From positions 239,849 through 303,848 of the forward strand of contig NMRB01000096.1 of NCBI GenBank assembly GCA_002633025.1: 64,000 nt of DNA, in the 5' to 3' direction. Shown here piece by piece: positions 23,979 to 35,439 of this stretch. The first letter of the stretch is position 1. Every line of letters starts with the position of its first letter. The notes beneath the pieces are model-generated. The model searched no databases, was not told the origin of the DNA, and worked only from the letters and a program-made list of their open reading frames with translations. This DNA comes from Notospermus geniculatus (taxonomy: Eukaryota > Nemertea > Pilidiophora > Heteronemertea > Lineidae). A program made the position numbers and the translations under genes.

Positions 23979-26116
23979 GATCAAAATAATGTCTAGCTTG
24001 GGTAACAAATTTACCAGGCTCCACAGATTAAAGGTGAGCTCCTGTACCATACTTCTATCTAAAATTATTTGTTTAGAAACCACTAACCAACTTCATTATC
24101 TCACATTACTCTCCATCCTTTAAGCTTTTAGTGAGCTAAGGGAAGCTTCCGCGCCATAAAGTTAAATTAGCAGGGCTATCATTATGCTCCATTAGCAGTC
24201 CGTGCAGGTACTATTACATATAGTTTTCAATCATCAGTTTATGACCTGCTTTTTCCCGAGGTGTCTCTGGTGTTCATGATTGTGTTGTCGTTGGAGACAT
24301 GGGACATTTATATCATCAGCGACATCTATTGCAATACGTAAAAGTAGCTGCTGCATGCTTCTGTGTGTCTTGAGTTCCACTGACAGGATAACGCTTATTC
24401 CCGCGCTTATTTCATCGCCGAGGACTGTGGTTATTTTGAGGCAAATGCAATTCGATCGCAAGTTACCTTCGCGGTATTTCTTGAATTCCATCATGTGGTG
24501 TGCAAATAGGCTTCATAAAGTGTAGTGGCCATGGCTCCTTTGGTAAGAACAACATAAGGAACATATTATTAGAGTGTAGTAGGAACGTAACTTTGCTTTA
24601 CATGGCACTGGAATTTGAAAATGATTTGAAAGATGGCTGTATCTGCAATCTTACTAAAAGTTAAGATCTTTGTTGAGGTTGATATTATCCTTTCCTGCTC
24701 GTGTAAATAGAAGTTCTCTGTCACAGCAGTGTCCAACGACTGACTTCCTACTCAGAACAAAATCGCTCAAAGCGCAGGAAGATCGCATCTGCTGGAAATG
24801 CAAAATGCTGTCTTCAGCGACAAAAACTCATGATCGTTATGTAAATGGCTGTAGGAGTCTTACTATTTATTTTGAAGAAAAAAGTTTCTTTCTGATGGTA
24901 AGAGGATGTGGACTGTTTGAACAAACCTGGTCAGACATCGCCTGACAGTAGTTTGTTGCCGATATAATTTGAACAAATACGTGGACTTGCATGTAGATCT
25001 ACTCGGGAGGTTTGAGATTATGATTTTGTGAAGAGGTGTCGGTCTTCTTGAACAAATAAACACTTTATAGAAGCTCGTGGTGTCGTTGTTGCTGGGGATC
25101 ACGGAGAGCACCACAGACTCCAACCTTGATGGATGATGTTAAGTACCATCAAACATTTAGGAGTCAATATTGTTCAACTTCCCCGTCACTTCCACTCTAC
25201 ATCCCTGATAATCTGACATAACTGTCCTGACGTGACCCAATTCCTCATCACGTCAGCGGATTGTCATCTGACATGTTTAGAATCCAATCCGATAGAGTCA
25301 GTGTCTATGCATTCTATAATTACTGGATGATCATTTTAATTGCCATGTAGGCCTATCATCCAATCAAATATCCCATAACTAGGTCAGGAAACCCGGCCAT
25401 GTCAAACATGTCATGAAACATTAATAGCAGGATTGACGTCAGAATGTATCTGATTGGTACAAACCTTATACAGTCTCCGTTCTGTGACTTCTTCCGTTGA
25501 TCCAAAGTCCAAATGCTTGCAGTGGATTTTCAGCCATGTGTGGAATTTGCCTGACATCACTTGAACCAGTTTCATGACATGCTTGGTTGTTAATAGATGT
25601 AGGAGAGTGTACACCCATGTACGGACTACTGCAGCCAGCTTAACTTGAGTCTCACGAAGGAAAAGCGGGACAGAACCCACTTATTAAGTCCAGATGTCAA
25701 CCTATATTAGAATGGGTTGTTCATTTAGAGCAGCCGCTAATTGTTGATGCCATAAACAGCGGTACATCTCATTCACTAACTACTGCACTCATATAAAGGT
25801 TATCATGTTATGGTGAAATCAACAGCACTATATGAAAGGATTTACTACTGGCGAGAATGAGAGGACTATAAATATAAATGCGTTGTTGATACAGGAGGCT
25901 GGCATATGGTGTTGGGCAGCGAGCCAGTCACGAGGAAGCTGGTTGCACGTGTGTAGCTCATGTAGTACTACAGTACGATTATTGCTTACCAGCAAGGTGA
26001 AAAGTTATTCAGCTTTGTGTACCATTTGGATACAGACGCTCCTGGAAGCAACCAGAGGCTTTTCGGGACAGTGTCTGTTGTCTGTTGCATACAAGTAGAT
26101 ACGAAAGATTTGATCG

Positions 26117-26167
26117 ATGAAAACTTTAGATAGTGTGGATCATGTGATGCAGGACAAACTCAAACAG
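26117..26167 (+). CDS. Weak candidate initial exon, copy B
   Basis: This is the same 17-codon frame as at 17974-18024, again followed by a GTAAGG donor. Conservation between the copies does not add much support because the block is recent. Confidence 0.2.
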
Positions 26168-27423
26168 GTAAGGTAGTTGTATTTTTTTTTAGGTCAGCAG
26201 CATTGCATTTCTGAGCTGAGAAAGAATTACTTAATATGCTCATTGTAGGCCTAGATTTCTATTGTTATCCAACTGTGACATTGGCCTGTATTCTCGTGCA
26301 AATACGAAACTTGTGTTCTTCCTCATGGTATCATGGTCCTTTCATAAAATCGGTGTTTATAAAGTGACTGAGTTGAATCCGAGATGTTCAACAACATGTT
26401 CTAAGTTATTTTGTAACTGAGAGTCAGTAGAGGAAATCCATTTGTTCGGAGTTAAGGGCATGTAAGGGATCGTACCTAAGTTTCATCGCCAGTAGTACAT
26501 GAGGTATTGATTTTCCTTTCCCAATGTTAACCTGCCAGATGGGCTCATTAGCTCTTCATCCTCCTTGAGCTCATCATTGACCAGCTGTCGATCATCCATC
26601 TGCAGTGACTGCATCCCTCTGAGATGTCATTGAAAGAAAGCTGCTGTTCGTAGGGGTCCAACCCTGAGAAGACAGACGCGAATTCGAAATAGCCTGCAGG
26701 ATCATCTGAAATTCAGTTGATGCCAAAATGGTCGAACATGAACAAGTCCTGAGATTTGCTTCGTAGGAGATGCAGTATCAACCTGAATATGAGATTGATA
26801 GTAGTTTTGCAAGGTGATTGTCATATTGTTGTGTTTTGTCCAGGTATGGCTTCAATAAGAATGGTGAAAAAGTTGGTCACTTGTTGTGTACAAGGCTGGG
26901 ATATCAAGGTAGGCAGGTGATCATCAAAATGCCCTGATCTTTCAAGTTACATCATGCTTTGTGGCGGAGTTTTTCCTTGACCATGCTTGACGAAAATCAT
27001 TGGAAAGGTGCTTGAAACTGCTTTTGTGGATCTGTTCAAACTAGTAACTTTTACATTGTATGTCTGCCAGTAGAATTCTGTTTTAGTTGCTGTCAGATCT
27101 CTGTTTTAGCTTGTTTGGCTGAAGCATTTCATGTAAATGTAAATATGCACTATTCACCTTTGAATGGTCATTATTCAACATCAGTGTACAGACTTCTGTT
27201 AGTGTAAACACAAGAATGGATTGCTGTATTTGACAGTGCTGTATATTTCTCTGGCCTGGTTCACATTGGCAATAATCATTATCATTACATGGCAATTTCG
27301 ATGATCAAGGTAATCAATTCTCGTGCCGAGTTTCCCACTGACATATTGAATACCGCTTCTCGATAAAGTGGAGAATTGCACAATTTTTTTGTGGAACGGA
27401 ATTCAGAATCCTTGTCGTCGCTT

Positions 27424-27791
27424 AAGGGTTGATAAATTGTTCTAGAAGGGTTGATAAATTGGTCTAGAAGGGTTGATAAATTGTTCTAGAAGGGTTGATA
27501 AATTGGTCGAGAAGGATTGATAAATTGTTCTAGAAGGGTTGATAAATTGGTCTAGAAGGGTTGATAATTGGTCCACAAGGGTTGATAAATTGGTCTAGAA
27601 CGGTTGATAAACTGATCTAGAAAGGTTAAGGGTTGATAAATTGGTCTAGATAGAAGGGTCGATAAATTGGTCTAGAAGGGTTAAATTGGTCTAGAAGGGT
27701 TGATAAACTGGGTTGATAGCTTGGTCTTGAAGAGTTGATAGCTTGGTCTTGAAGGGTTTATAGCTTGGTCTCGAAGGATTGATAGATTGAT
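27424..27791. repeat. Minisatellite, 22-bp unit
   Basis: About 16 units of GGTTGATAAATTGGTCTAGA plus two bases (22 bp) lie head to tail. The first six units alternate TTGTTCT and TTGGTC variants, giving a 44-bp higher-order period, and later units degrade to GATAGCTTGGTCTTGAA. It lies just outside the end of duplication copy B. Confidence 0.92.
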
Positions 27792-29994
27792 AGTGTGGGT
27801 ATTATCGGTTGACACGCTGCTCTATATTTTCACGTATCTGCTAAATCTGCCCCTGGCACATTTCGAAGTGTTATCACTGAAAGACGTATTGATTTTAGTT
27901 AGAGGTCTAAATATATGTATTCGATGTTCTTCATTGATTACACTAACCCTGGCCGTGGAAATGACTTTGCCTGATTGGAGTTATGACTGTTTCTTTCCCA
28001 CAACACCATGGGATCTGATTGCTCCTATTTCTTTGGCTTGGATTTGCAGGTTCCCTTGGAAAATCATTCTTGATAGAACTAATGTGGAAATGAAATAGCC
28101 TATCCAGGATTATAAAAAATCGTTCCGTAATTTTGACTAACGCAACAAGGAATAGCACGGGTGATTTCCTTCTGAACCAAAATGTGAAAGCAACAAACAA
28201 GGCTTTCCTCCCTGGTATGACATGTATGAATTGCTTGTAATTTGCACCTAGAAACTGATGGAATTCTCAAGCTCATTGGAAAGCCGTTCAGAAGACTCTG
28301 ATCTCTGCGGGCATCAAAACATCTCGATACCGCAGAACATACTTTTTTAGAGAGTAATTCCTCGTTAATTCAGTTAGTAGTATCGTATTTCCTTGGTTAC
28401 TGAAGGGTTAATGCTGGTGACTTAGGAATAAGCATCTTATGACGAGAGAGGTATTGATTACAACCTCATGATTCATTTGTTGACTGCTGTCGGTTAATCC
28501 ATTGATGGTTATTAAATTCATTGATGTAGTGAAAATCCCAGGGGTCGAATTCATGAAAGATCATCACTTTAAGCTTGAAGATATCAACTTATTGGTAACG
28601 GTTTCATGAGTGAATCATCGCTGACTGTACCATGAATCCTGTTACATTCTGACGATGATGTTCCCGGTGAATGCATCGTAGAAGTTGCTTGCTGCAAACG
28701 CAGTGATGTGGTCATTGGTTGACAGATGAAGTTATTGCAAAATAATGATATATTGCTTCACTTGATCGTTATACTTGAGAGCCGGAGGGAATATTGGAGA
28801 TAAGACCTTGTGGAAACGAGCGAAACCATGAAGTAACAGTGGATTGCAAACCAAGGATTACTGCTGTTTGTTCTGTTGGAAGCATCGGTAGAGAATCAAG
28901 GGTCGTGTTGGCAATCTGTTGGAGACATTGGGAGGCATTTCAATCAGCATCGAAGAGGAAATAAATGGCCAGCCTCTACGGGCATGACAGGCAAGTTTTT
29001 GGGTCCTTCATACAATATTCAACGTGGATGATCTGGCGGTCAGACTAAGACTAAGCCACATTTGGATGTTGGAGTGAACATTTACCGAGGTCTGGAGTCG
29101 TAATGCTGTTGTGTCATCATGTTCCCATAGCAATCATTATCAAGAAGAAGTCTATCACTCATCAGATGCGATCATCTCATTGACTATTGATCAGCTGTAT
29201 CAACGGATGCTGGGCTAATAGAGCAGCATCATCGGCGGTGGATGTTGGTAATTAATGAGAAGATAGCTGCTTGAGGAGGGAACATCGTGGATGAGGGATA
29301 CTCAGGAAAGCTAAGGAGAGTTTAAGACCGGAATATACTCACTACCAAGAGTTATTTTATGAGGAAGTAAGGAAGGCACTGGCATGACTGGGACAGGAGA
29401 AGTGATGTTGCTTTTATTGGTCACATGACCTTCTGGATGAGTTGACTTGATATCATAGACAACTACTGGTAATTAGCACTAATTATGTCGGTGTCGTATC
29501 CCTGGATGTGGTTTAATTGCAACAGTGTAATTAATTTGGACTAAAAATTACATTGGAATGTTGTTTGCACTGTCAATAAGGACTTCGTTGCAGCCTCACA
29601 TTTGTGGTACATAGAGACTCGGTTGGATTCGATGTGGTGTTGCTTTATCCTTGAAACTGGCGTCTTACTGGATACGGATTCATCATCGAAGGCTGCTGAG
29701 CCGAGTTCAAACCTTGAGATTCTTTAGATAGCATAAAATCAAGGTTGAGTCAACAAAGCTGTGAGCAGTTCCACTGGCATTTTACCGGTCTGTGTTACTG
29801 GGTGGATCATTATAAGGCCGACATCTCTACGAGGGTAGGAGTGCTGACTAGCGATTCTCTCAACTCCTTCCCTTTCTGTGGTTCATTATGGTGTTCGATA
29901 TCACCGTCTCCTTCTTTCTCTTGGATGCTATTCTTGGCATTGATTTGAACACACAAACGTGACGACACGTTCTATTGTGGATGATGTAGGAGTA
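27792..29994. other. No convincing gene
   Basis: AT-rich, stop-dense sequence. The one longer open frame (27787-28098) is hydrophobic and has no recognisable domain or splice context. Confidence 0.5.
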
Positions 29995-30144
29995 ATGTTT
30001 CCTTACAAAATGGATGACATCTATTCCTACCCTTTGGGATACCGTTTCAAATGTTGGGAGAATCTTGAGTACATTACGCCACCTATTGATGATGTTGCTC
30101 ATTGTCGTGCAGTTGCAGCCAGGATTATGCCTCTGTTGCAGTCG
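29995..30144 (+). CDS. Candidate alternative first exon of the RasGEF1 gene
   Basis: An ATG opens exactly 50 codons ending at a consensus donor (CAGTCG then GTAAGT) in phase 0. The peptide is well mixed and coding-like (MFPYKMDDIYSYPLGYRF, then ENLEYITPPIDDV). The next phase-0 acceptor that fits downstream on this strand is 38862, the second exon of the RasGEF1 gene, whose proximal first exon (38054-38182) also ends in phase 0. This is inference: there is no direct evidence of joining, and it could belong to another gene. Confidence 0.4.
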
Positions 30145-32786
30145 GTAAGTGTCTCTTGACCCCCGATTTCATCGAGGTGGTATAATTATCTGATTTTGAA
30201 GTTTGCCACCTACCTGTCATCATTCTATCCACGTCATTCGTCCCTTGAGTGCGCCCATGCCTGGACAGATGTGAGCATGAAGAACTCAAAAAGAGCAAAA
30301 TAATCTAATACATATAAAGCAAATTCGCCCGATCTTTGTCACGAATGTTCTCTGCAGCCGCTGCATGGAGGGAGCTGAGCAATATCTTATTCGATTGCTC
30401 TTGATACAAGGAGTGATCTTTTCAAGGTTAAAATTTTAAAATCGGCCAAACTATGCTTTAAGAAGCGTTTTTCAGTCAAATTGCATCAAATTCAAAAGCA
30501 ATGACGTCACAAACGTTGTGTGACGTCATGCATGTCATCACCGTTGCCATCTGAAATCACGTCATCACGTCATTGAGGTATGTCCGTGTCCACAAAGTAC
30601 CGTATCTTGGAGACCCGGTTTACCGGGTACTAAAGCTAGTACAAGTGATAGTTTAAATTCTGGTTTTTCATTCTATCGTATTTGATACCATCAGTATCTT
30701 CTCACAACTAAAAAAATAACCACAAGGCTCTGGTGTCCTTCAGCATAAATTGGCAAATGTTGTTTATGAATGCAATAATTACCACATTGATCTACACTTC
30801 CTGTAAAAACGAGCACTGATGGCATTGACGTCAGAGGAATAGGATGCTGATGATGATACTCGGTGCTAATTGATGATGTTTGGATATCTATCACCTTGGA
30901 CTGCATCATGATAGATGGTCATTATTACATCTGTTTATACATGTACATGCATAAGTTATGACTCGTGTCTGCTCCAGTGGTTTATATGAGAAAGCTTCCC
31001 GGAAGCTAATCGAGAAGATTAAGTTCTTCTTGGGATGTTATATTGAGGAACTTAGGTTCGCTTCGGAGTAGGCAGTTTGTTCAATTCAAGGGGTCACAGG
31101 AGTAGCTGCTTTCTCAAATCATAACATACTCGTCTATAGCAATGCTCTTCCAACAAGTGTCCAGATCGTGTGCACACACAAGTATGGTATGTAGAATCAT
31201 GATTTGAATTTCATGTTACCGGTATATATATATTCCGGTATATATATATTGGCTGACCGTGCACATCAGATCTGCTGTATCCACTTCGATATATATATTT
31301 TCGTCTTTTTTCTTCTGTTCATTTTCATCACCTTTGTTATCCATTGCCATCAACAACATTACTCCTCGGCAGTTTACTAGTATCATCATCATCATCATCA
31401 CTGCCATCGTCATCAGCATCAACATGTATTACGTCCACTATGAAAGAGGATTTCTCATCCAATGCCATCATCGCTGTGCTATCAATGCATCAGCATCATC
31501 GGTGGCAGTATCATCATTTCTGTTGCATCAGCAGCAGTATCCCCATCAATGGTCTCATCATTGCTGCTCCCACCAGCATCATATCAGATTGTCGTCTTCA
31601 GTTTCATATCTATTTCGATGTTTGCATAGATTTCTGAGGTATTACAGAGTGATACTGTATCCCTGCTTCAGTCTTCTGGTTTCTTTTTATCAGGCGACGA
31701 TGGCAAACCACAACCATATCTTATTACCAAAGGCTGTAAATGAAGAACAGAAACTGACGTTTAAGAACTTACGCTTCAGATTTTTTTTCATGACGTCAAT
31801 GCGAACTGCTCATTAACTACACACCAGTCATGAATGTACTGCAAACACGAGTTTTTAAAGAGAGTATTTTAGTACATCCTTTATGATCTGTTTACAACTT
31901 TATTGGACCCAAAGGTGTAATTCGGGTGCATCATTATAAAAATGACCCTGGAGTGGGATCTGTTGATGTTGTTACCGTCGACGGCCGCCGTCAAAAGAGC
32001 TCGCGAAGAGCAATTACCCCTGACATCTATTTTACTAATTTGAAACAATTTGCTGTGGGGGAATGTGGATCATCATGAAGAGTTTATTTACTATCATCAA
32101 ACTGGATATCGGCACCACGTACCCGAGTTAAAGAGTCAAATGAGAAATTGGTGTGGATGAAATCAGCAGCTCAAATGTGAAGTGAAAAGGATTACAAATT
32201 AAATTACTGTTATCCCCAGGCAGTGATTCTATTGCTTCTGCATGTGGATCCTGCTGTTTCAGTGCAAATGATGCAGTGTAGGCCGAGTGTATGCCTACGT
32301 GTACATCTATACCCAGAACCAGGGTGATGAGGAAAACCATTCTGTCTTGAGTTACGGTATCTGTTACCAACGAGAAGAAATCGATCACCGAGGAAGTCTG
32401 ATATCATCTCTGCAAACCTCAAATGATATCCCGAAATAGGAAATTAACGGTCAAGATATCGGGGATATTAAGTGTTAGGGTTTCAGAACAAGCTTGGAGC
32501 CGATTGCATCCTACCACAGCACGGGTTCCCATCTTGACTACCAAGGTTGTGACATCGCCCCGCCCTCGACTACGCTCACACGAAGTCGAACAGACACATG
32601 GTAGGCCATGATGGGGTTTATCTTGCTCCTCCATGTCGACTACCTCTTCATCCACTCACTGAAAAAAACCCAGCAAAACATCTCTCTCTTCCTGTTTGTG
32701 CTTTTATTGGAACAGTGAAAGAATGTTATACATCCTGATATATCTATATCTGGAAGCGGGAAAACCTGAGACGGGTGTTGTGGGCT
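30145..32786. other. No convincing gene; one simple repeat
   Basis: The region is noncoding in appearance. A (TCA)n run at about 31381-31408 and other CAT-rich DNA around it produce spurious long open frames. Small palindromes such as acccggtttaccgggt (near 30614) are present. Confidence 0.5.
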
Positions 32787-33929
32787 GTTCAGCCAAGGTC
32801 ATCAGCGAGCTTCTTTTCATTATAAACGATTTGCTTGTTGATGAAATCTTTCCAACATCCTCTTGTACTACAGAACACCTGTAAATAAACAAACCACAGG
32901 TAAATGAGATAGGTGCTCGATTGAACATTCCGGAAAGTAGTAATGATGGATCCCAGTTCATAGTTTGTTGATCATTTTACCCTATTGGCTGGCCAAGGCA
33001 GTGCACGGGCACAGCACGTTTCTTACGAAAAAAAGACTCCTTCCCTTCTCAAACACTTCGAGGATCCCATCCGCCAGTGGTGCGTGAATGTTCCTAGCCC
33101 TGCTTCTGTACAAGACCCGAGTTTACTTGAAACATTAAATCCTTCTTGGTTATTGGATTCTCACTGATGTCTTTCGCCCAAATAAAATCTTCTTGTATGG
33201 TCAGTGCAATTATCCGGATTCAATTTCGCGTCCATTGCAGCTGGATGTGCTATAAACCAAGACACGATGCTGGTAGATAAGGAGGAGGGTTGACAGATTG
33301 TTCCCCGAAGGCAACACACATTGCTTCTGTCTTTTGGTTGAAAGGAAATGAATTAAACTGCAATGAGGGAATTGAAATCTCACGGTATGGCATACAGTCA
33401 GTGACAGTTGTGTTGAGGGCTTGGGCAGTAGGGACATGTGGGAGAGGAGGATTCTCCCGGTAGGGGAAGAACGGAGAATTCTGTCAAAATCCGTCCCCTG
33501 TGGCAATAACTTGAGTTGGTAGATTGGAATGATCACATTTTGAGAATACCAGTGGTTCTCAGCGCTCGTTCCCTGTGTTCGACTAGTATTGCGGTTCGGA
33601 ATTCATACCATAAAAGTTATCTAAACAACAGTACAAAATGTCAACAAACTTTTGGCGGGAGGAATTTCTTCACACTTCCATGCGTTAATGGTTTCAACCT
33701 AATTTGACCTCGAGTCTTAATGGTGTTCTTGTATAAATGTTTTGTAGTTAAAGGTCATGTTAGGATGACTCTGGTTTTTGATGTCCTGTGGCACCATAGG
33801 TAGAGTTGTCATTTGTGCACATTTATAGTGGAGCATGTACTGATATTTCAATGTGCTGTACATGAATGGCAATCCTTATCTTGATAAAAGAAAGCTAATA
33901 AAACGTAACCAATTCAATTGTTGGAGATT
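32787..33929 (+). repeat. 1.1-kb duplicated segment, copy 1
   Basis: This segment, from gttcagccaaggtcatcagc to caattgttggagatt, is repeated at 34294-35439 with few differences. Both copies contain an open frame ending in PSWLLDSH, followed within 30 bp by AATAAA (33181-33186 here). That could be the 3' end of a gene, but no upstream exon was recognised. The copies flank an insertion and an undetermined base at 34210, so this may be unmerged haplotypes. Confidence 0.88.
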
Positions 33930-34209
33930 CAAATTCAAATTCAAATTCAAATATTGTTTATTGAATCCGTATAAGTATAACTTACATGGGATAAGAGGTA
34001 CAATAAACAAGGTGCAATAATGTACAAAAAGTGCGGTAAGGGTACAGTAATAGATTGAAAGAGTGACTATACAGAGGATAATTGCAAAAAGGGAAGCATC
34101 CCTTCAGCAACCATTGTGTGTAAACGATAGACAACAAGATAAATCTAAAGTGATATTCATAAAATTTTCTCAGGTCTACATCCCTCTTTTTTTTGAAAAA
34201 CCTTCGAAA
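33927..34209 (-). mobile_element. LINE-like 3' end with short tandem tail
   Basis: On the minus strand the sequence runs to ggattcaataaacaatattt and then about four ATTTGA-type hexamers, as at the 3' ends of CR1/L2-type retroposons that end in short repeats rather than poly(A). The tail ends precisely where the duplicated segment ends. The 5' side is cut at the undetermined base 34210. No protein motif is visible in the short fragment. Confidence 0.42.
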
Positions 34210-34293
34210 NAAATTATGATAATGAGTCTCAACAAAATGGCGGTAGCTACCGAAGTCACCTTTCAACCTAGCGGTGACTGAGGGAACCAAAAT

Positions 34294-35439
34294 GTTCAGC
34301 CAAGGTCATCAGCGAGCTTCTTTTCATTATAAACGATTTGCTTGTTGATGAAATCTTTCCAACATCCTCTTGTACTACAGAACACCTGTAAATAAACAAA
34401 CCACAGGTAAATGAGATAGGTGCTCTATTGAACATTCCGGTAAGTAGTAATGATGGATCCCAGATCATAGTTTGTTGATCATTTTACCCTATTGGTCTGA
34501 CCAAGGCAGTGCACGGGCACAGCACGTTTCTTACGAAAAAAAGACTCCTTCCCTTCTCAAACACTTCGAGGATCCCAGCCGCCAGTGGTGCGTGAATGTT
34601 CCTAGCCCTGCTTCTGTACAAAACCTGAGTTTACATGAAGCATTAAATCCTTCTTGGTTATTGGATTCTCACTGATGTCTTTCGCCCAAATAAAAGCTTC
34701 TTGTATGGTCAGTGCAATTATCCGGATTCAATTTCGCGTCCATTGCAGCTGGATGTGCTATGAACCAAGACACGATGCTGGTAGATAAGGGGGAGGGTTG
34801 ACAGATTGGTCGCCGAAGGCAACACACATTGCTTCTGTCTTTTGGTTGAAAGGAAATGAATTAAACTGCAATGAGGGAATTGAAATCTCACGGTATGGCA
34901 TACAGTCAGTGACAGTTGTGTTGAGGGCTTGTGCAGTAGGGACATGTGGTAGAGGAGGATTCTCCCGGTAGGGGAAGAACGGAGAATTCTGTCAAAATCC
35001 GTCCCCTGTGGCAATAACTTGAGTTGGTAGATTGGAATGATCACATTTTGAGAATACCAGTGGTTCTCAGCGCTCGTTCCCTGTGTTCGACTTGTATTGC
35101 GGTTCGGAATTCATACCATAAAAGTTATCTAAACAACAGTACAAAATGTCAACAAACTTTTGGCGGGAGGAATTTCTTCACACTTCCACGCGTTAATGGT
35201 TCCAACCTGATTTGACCTCGAGTCTTAATGGTGTTCTTGTATAAATGTTTTGTAGTTAAAGGTCATGTTAGGATGACTCTGGTTTTTGATGTCCTGTGGC
35301 ACCATAGGTAGAGTTGTCATTTGTGCACATTTATAGTGGAGCATGTACTGATATTTCAATGTGCTGTACATGAATGGCAATCCTTGTCTTGATAAAAAGA
35401 AAGCTAATAAAACGTAACCAATTCAATTGTTGGAGATTT
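34294..35439 (+). repeat. 1.1-kb duplicated segment, copy 2
   Basis: This is the second copy of 32787-33929. AATAAA is at 34689-34694 after the same open frame. Downstream sequence (from 35440) is unique, whereas copy 1 is followed by a retroposon tail. Confidence 0.88.

Larger units (their letters stand above)
18996..27083 (+). repeat. Direct duplication, copy B (about 8.1 kb, contains a gap)
   Basis: This is the second copy of the block at 9418-18995. It contains a 998-base run of undetermined bases (20430-21427) that replaces the region matching about 10880-12205 of copy A. It lacks the 1,043-bp element found in copy A. It has its own small tandem duplications: 34 bp at 23911-23978, and 16 bp near 23690-23720. 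Confidence 0.9.

Noticed and set aside
27424-27791. CRISPR-like regular repeats
   Set aside because: The units are contiguous with no unique spacers, so it is a minisatellite in an animal genome.
31259-31816. 185-codon open frame on the plus strand
   Set aside because: It is driven by CAT/TCA simple sequence, with no domain, splice context or matching exon.
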